DNA of 64,000 nt. Origin: Paraflavisolibacter caeni (GTDB taxonomy: Bacteria; Bacteroidota; Bacteroidia; Chitinophagales; Chitinophagaceae). The position numbers were made by a program, and so were the translations under genes. The stretch lies in the NCBI RefSeq assembly GCF_025628885.1, contig NZ_JAOTIF010000024.1:1-64000 (forward strand). Direction: 5' to 3'. Each line of letters starts with the position of its first letter. Position 1 is the stretch's first letter. Below the pieces are notes generated by a model. The model was not told where the DNA came from and did not search any database. It worked only from the letters and a program-made list of their open reading frames with translations. Below, piece after piece: positions 42,103-51,761 of this stretch.

Positions 42103-43426
42103 ACTATGCATATTCTTTTTGTTCGCTGTGACGGCACTTGCTGCTTGTAAAAGCAAGGACAATAATCAAATTGCCAGTGAACACAATCATAAAGCAAAAC
42201 AGGAGTATACCTGTCCTATGCATCCCCAGATTGTTCAGGACAAGCCTGGCAAATGTCCAATATGTGGCATGACCTTAGTGCCCAAACATATTCCTGGTAC
42301 AGAAACTAAAATTGACAGTGGCCTTGCACACCTTATAAAACCAGTCAATGAGCTGGTCGTTGCAAATATTTCAACTATAAAGCCAGAGAGCGGTACACGA
42401 ATTTTCTCCATGCAGGTACAGGGTTCAATTACTTATGATACCCGAAGTCAAACAAGTATATCAAGCCGTGTTACTGGTAGGGTAGAAAGGTTGTTAATTA
42501 AATACAATTATCAGCCTGTTCAAAAAGGACAATTGATCATGGAGATTTATTCCCCTGATTTAGCTGCAGCACAGAGGGAGTTATTGTTTATTTATCAAAC
42601 CGATAGGAACGATAACATGTTTCAAAAAGCAAAACAAAGATTGCTTTTACTAGGCATGCAGGAAGCCCAAATTCGCGGGATCCTGAAAACAGGAAAGATT
42701 TTATACCGCATACCTGTTTACAGCAATACAAGTGGTTACATCTTGGAAAAGTCAACAGCTACTGGTGGTACTGCGCCTACCCCAGCTATACCCTCATCTT
42801 CAGCTGCTACCACTGGTGGAGATGGAATGAGCGGAATGAGTTCAGGAAGTAGCTCTTCTCGCAGTGTTGGTAGCAGTCCGGTTTCTAATGAAAATACCCC
42901 AGTACTCTTGCGTGAAGGTCAATATGTCAATGCAGGGCAAACCTTGTTTACCATTTATAATAACATTAGCCTTGTGGCTGAATTTTCTTTTGATCCATAC
43001 TTAGCGTCACAGATTAAAAAAGGGCAAAAGCTGGTTTTTTATAAAACCTCAGATCCGGAAACTGTTTATTCCGGGTCCATTGGTCTGATACAACCCACTT
43101 TTCGGGCAGGTAGCAATTTCACCTTAGCAAGAGTTTATTTAAAAGACCCACGCTTTCAGGTCAGTCAGTTGGTTACAGCCAACATTCCTGTAGTCAACAA
43201 AGGCTGGTGGGTTCCACAAAGTGCTGTACTGGTATTGGGTAGCCGGTCTATTGTGTTCAAGAAAGAAAACGGAGTATTCACACCAAAAACAGTACAAACG
43301 AAAATGAATGCTGAAGGAATGGTCTTAATCAATGATGATGTCAGTGGGTGGGATATCGCAAGAAATGCAGCTTATTTAGTGGACAGTGAAAGCTTCATTA
43401 AACTCAATTCCAATAATCTAAAGTAA
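42080..43426 (+). CDS. CusB-like periplasmic adaptor with heavy-metal-binding domain
   Basis: A 448-residue lipoprotein (lipid Cys23 in ALAACKSK) from the ATG at 42080, overlapping the TolC gene by 23 nt. Right after the lipobox is a metal-binding motif, YTCPMHPQIVQDKPG then CPICGMTLVP. The adaptor core follows: RVTGRVERLLIKYNYQPVQK (lipoyl-like), helical hairpin, beta-barrel and a membrane-proximal domain. Odd feature: a low-complexity insertion of about 45 Gly/Ser/Thr/Met residues (around 231-275, GDGMSGMSSGSSSS). It would link the pump to the outer-membrane channel and offer Cu/Ag to it. Confidence 0.87.
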   Translation: MKKRSIVRLCIFFLFAVTALAACKSKDNNQIASEHNHKAKQEYTCPMHPQIVQDKPGKCPICGMTLVPKHIPGTETKIDSGLAHLIKPVNELVVANISTIKPESGTRIFSMQVQGSITYDTRSQTSISSRVTGRVERLLIKYNYQPVQKGQLIMEIYSPDLAAAQRELLFIYQTDRNDNMFQKAKQRLLLLGMQEAQIRGILKTGKILYRIPVYSNTSGYILEKSTATGGTAPTPAIPSSSAATTGGDGMSGMSSGSSSSRSVGSSPVSNENTPVLLREGQYVNAGQTLFTIYNNISLVAEFSFDPYLASQIKKGQKLVFYKTSDPETVYSGSIGLIQPTFRAGSNFTLARVYLKDPRFQVSQLVTANIPVVNKGWWVPQSAVLVLGSRSIVFKKENGVFTPKTVQTKMNAEGMVLINDDVSGWDIARNAAYLVDSESFIKLNSNNLK

Positions 43427-43434
43427 CAGTAGCC

Positions 43435-44649
43435 ATGAACAGGAAAGACTTTCTTAGAAATATATCCATAGCAGTGTTGGTGCCATCTGTCTTGCTTGCT
43501 GCTTGCGTAGATAAAAAAACAAATACTGCTGCAGGTAGCAAAGAGCAAACCTACACTTGCCCGATGCACCCGCAAATTGTTCAGAATAAACCAGGCACTT
43601 GTCCTATCTGCGGAATGGACCTGATTCCATTCGACAAAAGCAGTCCTGCGGATGTATTAACATTAGGAGCAAGCCAGCAGGCCTTAGCGAACATAACAAC
43701 AATAACCATTGGCACAAATGAGTTTTCCAGCTTCACACAATTGAATGGCCGCCTGACCATCAATCCCGAGCAGACAACTTATGTATCTAGCCGTGTTCCG
43801 GGCAGAATTGAAGTATTATATATAAAGGAAACTGGTGTCCGGATTATTAAAGGTCAGCCACTTTATAAAATATACTCAGAACAACTTTCTACCTTGCAAC
43901 AGGAATATATGTTAATGGCAGACCAGGCTGCCTCTTTTCCAGGCGACCAGCGCTTCCAACAAATGGAAAAAGCAGCCAGGCAAAAATTGTTGCTCTATGG
44001 CCAAACCGAGGCACAGTTAAGTGCACTTGTCAGAAGCAAAAAGACAGATCCGTTCGTAACCTATTTTGCTCCTGAATCAGGAGTTGTTGCAGAACTTTCA
44101 ATTGCAGAAGGTCAATATGTACCAGAAGGTGGTACCATAATGAAGCTGGAAGCTTATAATCAACTATGGGTAGAAGCCGACGTATACCCATCTGAAGCTG
44201 ACAAGGTGAAAACCGGCCAGCAGGTGAAAGTGATTGTTGCCGGGTATGAAGACCGGCCACAAGCCATGACCATTAGCTTTATTACTCCGTCTTTACAGGC
44301 TGGAAGCCAGGTTATGCAAATACGTGGTACAATACCTAATCCAAACAATCAATGGCAACCTGGCTTACAAGCCATTGTTTTACTTTCTTCAACCAATAAA
44401 GGAAAAGCTTTGACCTTACCTATGGATGCCGTGATCAGGGATGGCAATGGTGCCCATGTATGGGTAGAGAAGGATAAAAACAAGTTTCAGTCTAAGATGG
44501 TTACAACTGGAATGGAAAATTTCGACCAGGTAGAAATTACAAGCGGGTTAGAAGAAGGTGAAAAAGTTGTCGTTACCGGCGCCTATCTTTTAACCAGCGA
44601 GTTTGTACTGAAAAAAGGTAAAAACCCCATGGCAGGGCATAATCATTAA
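43435..44649 (+). CDS. Second CusB-like periplasmic adaptor with heavy-metal-binding domain
   Basis: A 404-residue lipoprotein (lipid Cys24 in VLLAACVDK), only 8 nt after the first adaptor. It has the same metal-binding motif, YTCPMHPQIVQNKPG then CPICGMDLIP, and a normal adaptor core without the low-complexity insertion (RVPGRIEVLYIKETGVRIIK; YFAPESGVVAELSI). The C-terminus has a Met/His tail (NPMAGHNH). Two different adaptors for one RND gene suggest a hetero-oligomeric ring or a division of work. The cores are only distantly alike, so this is an old duplication. Confidence 0.87.
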   Translation: MNRKDFLRNISIAVLVPSVLLAACVDKKTNTAAGSKEQTYTCPMHPQIVQNKPGTCPICGMDLIPFDKSSPADVLTLGASQQALANITTITIGTNEFSSFTQLNGRLTINPEQTTYVSSRVPGRIEVLYIKETGVRIIKGQPLYKIYSEQLSTLQQEYMLMADQAASFPGDQRFQQMEKAARQKLLLYGQTEAQLSALVRSKKTDPFVTYFAPESGVVAELSIAEGQYVPEGGTIMKLEAYNQLWVEADVYPSEADKVKTGQQVKVIVAGYEDRPQAMTISFITPSLQAGSQVMQIRGTIPNPNNQWQPGLQAIVLLSSTNKGKALTLPMDAVIRDGNGAHVWVEKDKNKFQSKMVTTGMENFDQVEITSGLEEGEKVVVTGAYLLTSEFVLKKGKNPMAGHNH

Positions 44650-44685
44650 AAACTTTATATAACGCTAAACAAAAAACCAAACAAA

Positions 44686-45249
44686 ATGAAACATTTAATC
44701 AGAGTGGCATTGCCTCTAGTTGCAGCTTTTACTTTAGCTGCTTGCGGAAATCAAAACAGCGAAAGCAAAGAAGAAAGTCAAGAAGGCCATGATCATGCCG
44801 CAATGGAAAAAGAACAAGCTACTACTCAACAACCAACCGGTCCTGTAAAAATCAAAGACGACAGGCTCAATGCAGTGTATCAACACTACATTCATTTAAC
44901 CACTGCACTCACCAATAGTGATGCTGCCGAAGCTAAAATTGCAGCCAATGCTATAGAAGCAGGTTCCAAAGAGTTGGATGGAGGTTCTTCAATTGCTTCC
45001 TCAGCAGCTAAAATCACCGCTGCCTCAAATATAGATGCGCAAAGGACAGCATATTCCAAGCTAAGTAATGACATGATTGCTTTAGTAAAAAAGTCTGGTT
45101 TATCCGGTGGAGAGCTGTACGTAGATTTCTGTCCAATGGCTCTTAATGAAAAAGGTGCCAACTGGATCAGTGCTAGCAAAGAAATCCGTAATCCTTATTT
45201 AGGAGAAAAAATGATGAAATGTGGTGAAGTAAAAGACACAATAAAATAA
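44686..45249 (+). CDS. DUF3347 lipoprotein of the copper locus
   Basis: A 187-residue lipoprotein (Cys20 in TLAACGNQ) with a His/Glu-rich linker (EGHDHAAMEKE). Residues about 55-187 form a DUF3347 domain: DDRLNAVYQHYIHLTTAL at its start, and VDFCPMALNEKGANW, then NPYLGEKMMKCGEV at its end. The paired CPM and MMKCG motifs can bind Cu(I). The domain is common in Bacteroidota next to CusABC-like genes and is thought to be a periplasmic copper-binding helper; direct biochemical proof is not known to me. It is followed by a terminator. Confidence 0.82.
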   Translation: MKHLIRVALPLVAAFTLAACGNQNSESKEESQEGHDHAAMEKEQATTQQPTGPVKIKDDRLNAVYQHYIHLTTALTNSDAAEAKIAANAIEAGSKELDGGSSIASSAAKITAASNIDAQRTAYSKLSNDMIALVKKSGLSGGELYVDFCPMALNEKGANWISASKEIRNPYLGEKMMKCGEVKDTIK

Positions 45250-45262
45250 ATGCTTGAATAAA

Positions 45263-45291
45263 AAGCAGAACCTATTAACCAGGTTCTGCTT
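45263..45291 (+). terminator. Terminator hairpin after the DUF3347 gene
   Basis: AAGCAGAACCT (45263-45273) and AGGTTCTGCTT (45281-45291) form a perfect 11-bp stem with a 7-nt loop. It lies 13 nt after the stop. The T stretch after it is weak, so some read-through into the ATPase gene is likely. Confidence 0.6.
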
Positions 45292-45314
45292 AACTCCTCA
45301 TTCAATAAAACTGA

Positions 45315-47414
45315 ATGCTCATGGACCATAATCATCACCATAACCAGTATAAAAATCACCAAAAGCAACCAGAACACACATCTCCAGTGCACCATAACAG
45401 CCATCAGCATCCTGCCATGAACCACGATCATTCTGCTGGTAAAGATACTCTGGGCCATATGCACGACAAACACGCCGGTCATCATACAGAAGACTTTCTA
45501 AAGCGTTTTTGGGTTTGCTTGATTGTAACCATACCCATCTTGCTCTTATCCCACATGATCCAGCAATGGCTGGGTTTTGAATTGAGATTCACCGGCGATA
45601 AATATGTTCTGTTAATCCTGGGCACTTTTGTCTATTTCTATGGAGGCATGCCCTTTCTTAAAGGCATGGTTTCTGAAATAAAAGACAACGCTATTGGCAT
45701 GATGACCCTTGTCGCTTTAGCAATCAGCGTTGCATTTATCTATAGTGGTGCAGTTGTGTTTGGTCTTCAGGGAATGGATTTCTTTTGGGAGTTAGCTACT
45801 TTGATCGATATTATGCTGTTGGGCCACTGGTTGGAGATGCGTTCCCAGATGGCAGCTTCCAGGGCACTAGAAAGTTTAGTTGCCTTGTTACCTTCCAAAG
45901 TTCACTTAGAAAGAAATGGAAGTGTAGTAGATATTGATCTAAAGGACCTTAAGAATAACGATGTCGCTTTGATTAAACCAGGAGAAAAGATCCCGGCAGA
46001 TGGAATGGTTCTGGAAGGTAGTTCTAATGTCAATGAAAGTATGCTTACCGGTGAAAGTGTACCTGTAAGGAAAGAAAAAGAAGCAAAAGTGATTGGTGGT
46101 TCCATCAATGGAGATGGTTTTTTAAAAGTAAAAATCACTGGTGTTGGTTCAGACAGTTACCTCAACAAGGTAATCAATATGGTACAGTCGGCGCAAAACG
46201 CGAAATCAAGGACTCAGAACCTTGCAGATAGAGTAGCAAAATGGCTTACTATTATAGCAATCATTATAGGCGCAGCAACATTCATTTACTGGTTCACTGC
46301 AGGAAGGGATCTGGCATTTGCCTTGGAAAGGATGGTAACAGTTATGGTCACAGCTTGCCCCCATGCCTTAGGCGTTGCAATTCCACTGGTTGTAGCCTTA
46401 TCCACAAGCCTGTCAGCAACGCATGGCCTGTTGATCCGTAACCGCACCGCCTTTGAAAATGCAAGAAAGTTAACGACCATTATTTTTGACAAAACTGGCA
46501 CACTCACAAACGGCTCTCACGAAGTACAAAAGGTGATCCCTCTAAATAACCAATACAGTGAAAATGACATTTTGCAATACGCCGCTGCCGTACAGCAAAA
46601 TTCAGAACACCACATTGCCCATGGTATTTTAAGAAAGCTAAAAGAAAAAAACTTGCCATTATGGAGAGTTGAAAATTTTAATTACATGCAGGGTATAGGT
46701 GTCGGTGGTACTGTAAATGGTAGATCAGTATTGTCTGTTGGTCCTAACTATTTCAAGCAAAATAATACAACGTCCCCTGAAGTCCCAAGTTCTATCGATC
46801 AGAATGTAGAAACCATTAGTTTCCTAATAATCGATAACCAACCAGTAGGAATTATTACTCTTGCTGATGCTATTAGGGAAACATCAGCGGAAGCGGTTCA
46901 GGAATTAAAAGGAATGAACATCAAATCATTCCTGCTAACAGGGGACAATGAAAGAATTGCCAGTGCAGTATCTTCCAAATTAGGCATGGATGGTTACCTG
47001 GCCAATGTGCTCCCGCACGACAAACAGAATAAATTAAAAGAGTTCCAGGACAAAGGTGAAATAGTGGCCATGACTGGAGATGGTGTCAATGATGCTCCAG
47101 CGCTATCCCAGGCAGATGTTGGAATTGCAGTTGGCTCTGGTACCGATGTAGCTGCCGAGACTGCAGATATCATATTGGTCAATAGCGATCCAAAAGACGT
47201 AGTCAATATGATTGCCTTCGGCAGAGCAACCTACCGGAAAATGGTGCAAAACCTATTCTGGGCGGTAGGGTACAACGTAGTTGCCATTCCACTGGCAGCA
47301 GGTATCTTGTACCCAACATTTATCCTAAGTCCAGCAATGGGTGCTGTGCTCATGAGTTTAAGCACTGTCGTTGTAGCTTTAAATGCACAACTATTGAAAG
47401 GACAGTTTAGATAA
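45315..47414 (+). CDS. copB: CopB-type copper/silver-exporting P1B ATPase
   Basis: A 699-residue P-type ATPase. Instead of an HMA domain it has a His/Met-rich N-terminus of about 60 residues (HNHHHNQ, HQHPAMNHDH, HMHDKHAGHH). The transport site is Cys348-Pro-His350 in TACPHALGVAIPL, the CPH signature of the CopB (P1B-3) class. LTGESVPVRKE (actuator), phosphorylated Asp392 in DKTGTLTNG, HHIAHGI and TGDGVNDAPALSQADVG are all intact. It would export Cu or Ag from the cytosol with ATP. It lies directly behind the cus-like genes after a terminator, so it is partly independent. Confidence 0.92.
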   Translation: MLMDHNHHHNQYKNHQKQPEHTSPVHHNSHQHPAMNHDHSAGKDTLGHMHDKHAGHHTEDFLKRFWVCLIVTIPILLLSHMIQQWLGFELRFTGDKYVLLILGTFVYFYGGMPFLKGMVSEIKDNAIGMMTLVALAISVAFIYSGAVVFGLQGMDFFWELATLIDIMLLGHWLEMRSQMAASRALESLVALLPSKVHLERNGSVVDIDLKDLKNNDVALIKPGEKIPADGMVLEGSSNVNESMLTGESVPVRKEKEAKVIGGSINGDGFLKVKITGVGSDSYLNKVINMVQSAQNAKSRTQNLADRVAKWLTIIAIIIGAATFIYWFTAGRDLAFALERMVTVMVTACPHALGVAIPLVVALSTSLSATHGLLIRNRTAFENARKLTTIIFDKTGTLTNGSHEVQKVIPLNNQYSENDILQYAAAVQQNSEHHIAHGILRKLKEKNLPLWRVENFNYMQGIGVGGTVNGRSVLSVGPNYFKQNNTTSPEVPSSIDQNVETISFLIIDNQPVGIITLADAIRETSAEAVQELKGMNIKSFLLTGDNERIASAVSSKLGMDGYLANVLPHDKQNKLKEFQDKGEIVAMTGDGVNDAPALSQADVGIAVGSGTDVAAETADIILVNSDPKDVVNMIAFGRATYRKMVQNLFWAVGYNVVAIPLAAGILYPTFILSPAMGAVLMSLSTVVVALNAQLLKGQFR

Positions 47415-47563
47415 ATAAAACTTATTAATACTCTATTCAGCAAGAAAGTATTAGCTGGAAAAAACATAGAGCGAGACCACAATGAGCATGGCAATAGCAG
47501 GGGACCATCGCTATCTTTAAACAACAAAACAAGATTCAAAGGAAAAAGGTAGTATTAGTGCTA

Positions 47564-48352
47564 TTACTCCGCCTTAGATTTCAAACTTCTTCCAGATAAT
47601 TTACTATTCATGTATTCAGTAGGTGTCATTTTGAATTGCTTATGAAAGTCCCTTGTAAAGTTTGACTGGTGATGATAACCGATCATGTCAGAAACTTCAT
47701 AAATTTTATATTGACCATCAATCAATAGTTCTGCTGCTTTTTTTAGCCTTGTGAGTGTGATCAATTCATAAGGTGTCATATTTGAAATAGCCTTGATCTT
47801 TCTGAATAAGGTGGGCCTGCTCATATTCATGATTTTGGCCAGCTTTTCCACATCCAGATCTACATCTTCTATGTTTTTGTATATTATTTCATGTAAGGTT
47901 TCAAGAAAACGTTCATCTGTTTTCGAATGAGCTATACTCTTTAAATGTACGAGCGGTGAACTTGCAAAATACTCCCTGATCATATTCCGGTTAGAAAGCA
48001 AACTTGCAATTTGTGCTTGCAAATGCTCTTTTGAGAAAGGCTTTTCAATATAAGCGTCCGCCCCAAGTTCCAGGCCGTCTACTTTCGATTGAATGGTATT
48101 TTTTGCAGTAAGTAATATAATGGGGATATGACAATATTCTAAGTTCGACTTGATGGTTTTACACAACTCAAAGCCATTCATTTCCGGCATCATAACATCA
48201 CTGATAACCAGATGAACTGCTTCCTTATTTAATATTTGCAAAGCTTCCTGTCCATTATCTGCTGTCAATATGGAATATTTTTTACTTAATATCAAGGTCA
48301 GGTATTCTAAGATATCTTCTTCGTCATCTACAAGCAATATTGGCGGTAACAT
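47564..48352 (-). CDS. Response regulator with AraC-type DNA-binding domain
   Basis: A 262-residue regulator. The receiver domain (1-120) has the acidic pocket VDDEED, the phosphorylated Asp52 in VISDVMMPEMNG, Thr in LLTAKN and Lys in EKPFSKE. An AraC domain (about 155-255) follows with LAKIMNMSRPTLFRKIKAIS and VSDMIGYHHQSNFTRDFHKQF as its two helix-turn-helix units. It starts 11 nt after the sensor kinase and is certainly its partner. In most Bacteroidota PULs this receiver-AraC part is fused to the kinase in one protein. It would activate the susCD operon at 51762. Confidence 0.9.
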   Translation of the reverse strand: MLPPILLVDDEEDILEYLTLILSKKYSILTADNGQEALQILNKEAVHLVISDVMMPEMNGFELCKTIKSNLEYCHIPIILLTAKNTIQSKVDGLELGADAYIEKPFSKEHLQAQIASLLSNRNMIREYFASSPLVHLKSIAHSKTDERFLETLHEIIYKNIEDVDLDVEKLAKIMNMSRPTLFRKIKAISNMTPYELITLTRLKKAAELLIDGQYKIYEVSDMIGYHHQSNFTRDFHKQFKMTPTEYMNSKLSGRSLKSKAE

Positions 48353-48363
48353 AGTTTCAATGT

Positions 48364-51300
48364 TTATTTGATCAGTTGGTTTTTAATTTTGTCATTTTTC
48401 GAATATTGATAACTTTCAGGTTGTAGTGGTAAGTTAAGTATAAAACAGTTCATTCCGTTTTGGGAATCTTTCACGTATAAGTTCCCCTGATGTAATTCTG
48501 TTAACGACTTTGCAAGAGATAATCCGATCCCGGTACCTTTCTGCTTCCTGTTTTCTTTCAGCCGGAAAAATGGTTCAAATATTTTTTCTTTCATTTCAGC
48601 GGGTATAAGATATCCATCATTTTGAAACTCTATGGAGATCAATTGATCATTTTGCTGTAATGGGTAAAGTTTAATATTTACTGCATTGTCGGCATATTTT
48701 ACTGCATTGCTGAAAAGATTGCTCAGGATTTTATTTAAGGCTTCTTCATCAGCAAATAAATATAGATCACCAGGTGGGATATCGAGCGTGAAACGTAAAT
48801 TTCTTTTTAGGGCAAGATGTTGAAAATTCTCGGATGTTTCAATTAATAGTTGCGTCATATTTACTTTAGAAAAATCAATGCTGAAGCTATTGATTTCTAA
48901 TTGCCTGAAGTCAAGAATTTGAGTAACAAGATCAAGTAGCCGCTTTGTGTTTTTTTCCAGGATCATTACCATTCCTTTTAACCCAGGCATTTCATCCTTC
49001 ACTTCAATCAAATGATCAACTGGTCCCTTGATCAGTGTAAGAGGTGTTTTTATTTCATGAGCTACATTGGTGAAAAAATCAATTTTAGCTTCATAAATTT
49101 CCTTTTCTTTCTTTTCTTCAGTTCTGCGATGATAACTGCGTATTAGGTAGAATAATAAGGCACATATAATGAGTGTATATAAACTTTTAGCCCATATAGT
49201 TGCCCAGAAAGGCGGTAGTATTTTGATCATTAATTTCACTTCTTCTGCACTCCAGTTTCCCCCGAATATGGCTGCTTTAACTTTGAATGTATAGGTTCCT
49301 GGTAACAGTTCTGTGAAATAAACCTTCCTGTTGGTCTTTAGATAAGTCCAGTCCTTATCAAGTCCTTCCAGTCTGTAAGCATAATTGGTCATTTCAGGGG
49401 CTGTGAAACTTAAAGCTGCGAAGTCAATGCTAAACGATGATTGGTTGTATTTCAATTCAATTTCTTTGGTGTAGGAAATAGACTCTTTCAAAGGTGATCC
49501 TTCATTCCGGGCAAAGACTTCTTTATTATTCAATTGAAATCCTGTAATGTATACAGGAGGTGTAAAGGTGTTTGGAATGAATTGTGATGGCTGGAAGCTG
49601 ATAAAGCCAGATACATTTCCGAAATACAGCCTTCCATCAGCATCCTTATAAGCAGAGTTATAATTGAACTGGTCACTTAAAAGTCCATTCGATTTACTGT
49701 AAACCACAATTTCTCCGTTACCAGGATTAAAAGCGACCAATCCTTTTGAAGTACTGAGCCATAATTTTTTATAGTTATCTTCAAGTATCCCATACACAAC
49801 ATTACTGGGCAATCCTTCCTTTGTAGTATACCTGGTAAAGTTTTTAAGGGTTGGATTGTATTTACTGAACCCGTTTTCAGTTGCCAGCCAGAGGTTTTGA
49901 TTGCTGTCTTCATACAAATCGTTGATCCTGTTTCCATTGATGCTGTTTTTATTGAAGGCTTCATTTTTAAAGTTTCCCTGCGCACCTGTCCGTGGATTAT
50001 AGTAATAAACTCCATCTCTATAGGTGCCAACCCATAAGGTATGGTCATTACGCTCCAATATTTTAGTATAAAATAAATAATCCGGAAACCCGGTCATTGT
50101 GGAAAAACTTCCATTGTTCCTGTTATACCGGTATAAGCCTCTTGCAGTTGCTATGATGATTTCTCCCGACTTTGTAAGGTGTATATCATGAATAAAATTG
50201 TTTTTTAGTGAGTATCTCTTATTGCTTGCATCGTAGTGCCTGATCACTTTCCCCGTTTTAATATCCATTACATCCATTCCATGCTCAAAAGTCCCGATCC
50301 AAAGTTCATTTCCGTTTGCAAACAATCCGTGAATATTGGAATAGGATATACTGCTTTTAGAACCGGTAGGTTGAAAATGTTCATAGAATCCTGTTTTTGT
50401 GTTCAGTTTATTCAGCCCTGCATCCTCAGTGCCTATCCATAAATTGCCATACTGGTCTTCGCAAAACTCCCGCACTACTTTTCCCATCAAGGAGTTTTTA
50501 CTGATGGTAGGATAAGCTTTATGAAATGAATTGAACTGTTTGGAATAGTAGTTAGCCCCGCCAAAATAGGTGCCGGCCCAGATACCGCCTTCTTTGTCCT
50601 TGTATAAAGTATAAACCGCATTGTCTGAAACAGAATATGGATCCCCGAACTTGTTTTTGAGATTGATGATACCCTTTGTTTTTAAATTGTAAATGAATAT
50701 TCCACTTTCTGTTGCAATCCAATATTCCTTGTCATTACTCTTGATGAAATCCCTTACGAAAATTCCTGTTTTATCAGCATTGTAGGTAAGGATATCGGTA
50801 TAAGCACCTGATTTTACATTGAATGATTTTACACCCTGGTTCGAAGTGCCTATCAATAGCATCGTGTCATTTATAGCATAGATTTCTTCAATCCATTTTG
50901 ATACACTCTTTTTGGAATGTTCAAAAACATCATAACTGTAAAATGAATCATGTAAAGGATCATACTGTTTGATAGTGCCATCATCTGATGATACCCAAAT
51001 AGATCCGTTCGGTGAAGAGCAGATAGAAGTCGCATTGAAGAATTGATTCGTTGGATAGGTTTGATGCAACTTCTTTTCTTTATGATACTTGTGAATCGTT
51101 AATCCTGAAATGAACCAGATATTTCCTTGTTTATCAATTTCTATATCCCTGATTTCATTATCTGTTCCTTTCAGCAAACTGAAGCTTTCGGAATTGGCAT
51201 CATATTGATACAGGCCATTACTACTGCCTACCCACAATACACCATTGTTATCTTCATGGAGACTTAAAATAAAGTTATTGCCAATACTAGCTTTATCATC

Positions 51301-51519
51301 CGGATCATTTCTAAACACCTTGAATGTATAACCATCAAACCTGTTTAATCCATCTTTTGTTCCAAACCATAGAAAGCCATTTTTATCCTGCAAACTGCAG
51401 AAAACAGAATTATTGGAAAGCCCGTTTTCAACTTTGTAATGTTTGAAATAATAGTTCTGTGCAGAGGCACATGCATTGGTAATTATTAAGAAGAATACTA
51501 AAAATAGGCTCTTATTCAA
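48364..51519 (-). CDS. Two-component sensor with beta-propeller periplasmic domain (HTCS-type kinase)
   Basis: A 1,051-residue sensor kinase. After a signal peptide (to about 20) come some fourteen propeller repeats with the motif (L)W(I/V)GT..GL..(Y/F)... (for example NGFLWFGTKDGLNRFDGYTF), then a Y_Y_Y domain (about 690-770, YAYRLEGLDKDWTYL). One membrane helix, a HisKA domain (FFTNVAHEIKTPLTLIKGPV, phospho-His) and a HATPase domain (GTGIGLSLAKSL) end the protein. It lacks the receiver and AraC domains of full hybrid sensors; these are in the separate gene at 47564. It is divergent from susC (242 bp), and probably senses an oligosaccharide in the periplasm. Confidence 0.9.
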   Translation of the reverse strand: MNKSLFLVFFLIITNACASAQNYYFKHYKVENGLSNNSVFCSLQDKNGFLWFGTKDGLNRFDGYTFKVFRNDPDDKASIGNNFILSLHEDNNGVLWVGSSNGLYQYDANSESFSLLKGTDNEIRDIEIDKQGNIWFISGLTIHKYHKEKKLHQTYPTNQFFNATSICSSPNGSIWVSSDDGTIKQYDPLHDSFYSYDVFEHSKKSVSKWIEEIYAINDTMLLIGTSNQGVKSFNVKSGAYTDILTYNADKTGIFVRDFIKSNDKEYWIATESGIFIYNLKTKGIINLKNKFGDPYSVSDNAVYTLYKDKEGGIWAGTYFGGANYYSKQFNSFHKAYPTISKNSLMGKVVREFCEDQYGNLWIGTEDAGLNKLNTKTGFYEHFQPTGSKSSISYSNIHGLFANGNELWIGTFEHGMDVMDIKTGKVIRHYDASNKRYSLKNNFIHDIHLTKSGEIIIATARGLYRYNRNNGSFSTMTGFPDYLFYTKILERNDHTLWVGTYRDGVYYYNPRTGAQGNFKNEAFNKNSINGNRINDLYEDSNQNLWLATENGFSKYNPTLKNFTRYTTKEGLPSNVVYGILEDNYKKLWLSTSKGLVAFNPGNGEIVVYSKSNGLLSDQFNYNSAYKDADGRLYFGNVSGFISFQPSQFIPNTFTPPVYITGFQLNNKEVFARNEGSPLKESISYTKEIELKYNQSSFSIDFAALSFTAPEMTNYAYRLEGLDKDWTYLKTNRKVYFTELLPGTYTFKVKAAIFGGNWSAEEVKLMIKILPPFWATIWAKSLYTLIICALLFYLIRSYHRRTEEKKEKEIYEAKIDFFTNVAHEIKTPLTLIKGPVDHLIEVKDEMPGLKGMVMILEKNTKRLLDLVTQILDFRQLEINSFSIDFSKVNMTQLLIETSENFQHLALKRNLRFTLDIPPGDLYLFADEEALNKILSNLFSNAVKYADNAVNIKLYPLQQNDQLISIEFQNDGYLIPAEMKEKIFEPFFRLKENRKQKGTGIGLSLAKSLTELHQGNLYVKDSQNGMNCFILNLPLQPESYQYSKNDKIKNQLIK

Positions 51520-51761
51520 TGGTATACAAAAGTTTAGATATATAAATGTAGCTGCAATACATATATTCTGGTCTTTAAAAATACTTCTAACTGGTGGTAG
51601 AAAGATTGATATTTTTTGATAAAATTCTGATACTTATTGATCAAAAGATCTTCTGCCATATTCTTTCCTTTACACAAGTAATTTAAAAGACAGGCCCTTA
51701 AATCTAGTGACATTGACCCTTTGGAGGGTTATTATTCTATAAAAACGATTAAACAGCCAAA

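Noticed and set aside
51711-51732. CCCTTTGGAGGG hairpin in the susC leader as a regulatory RNA
   Set aside because: Four-base-pair stem only, no further structure or known leader motif.
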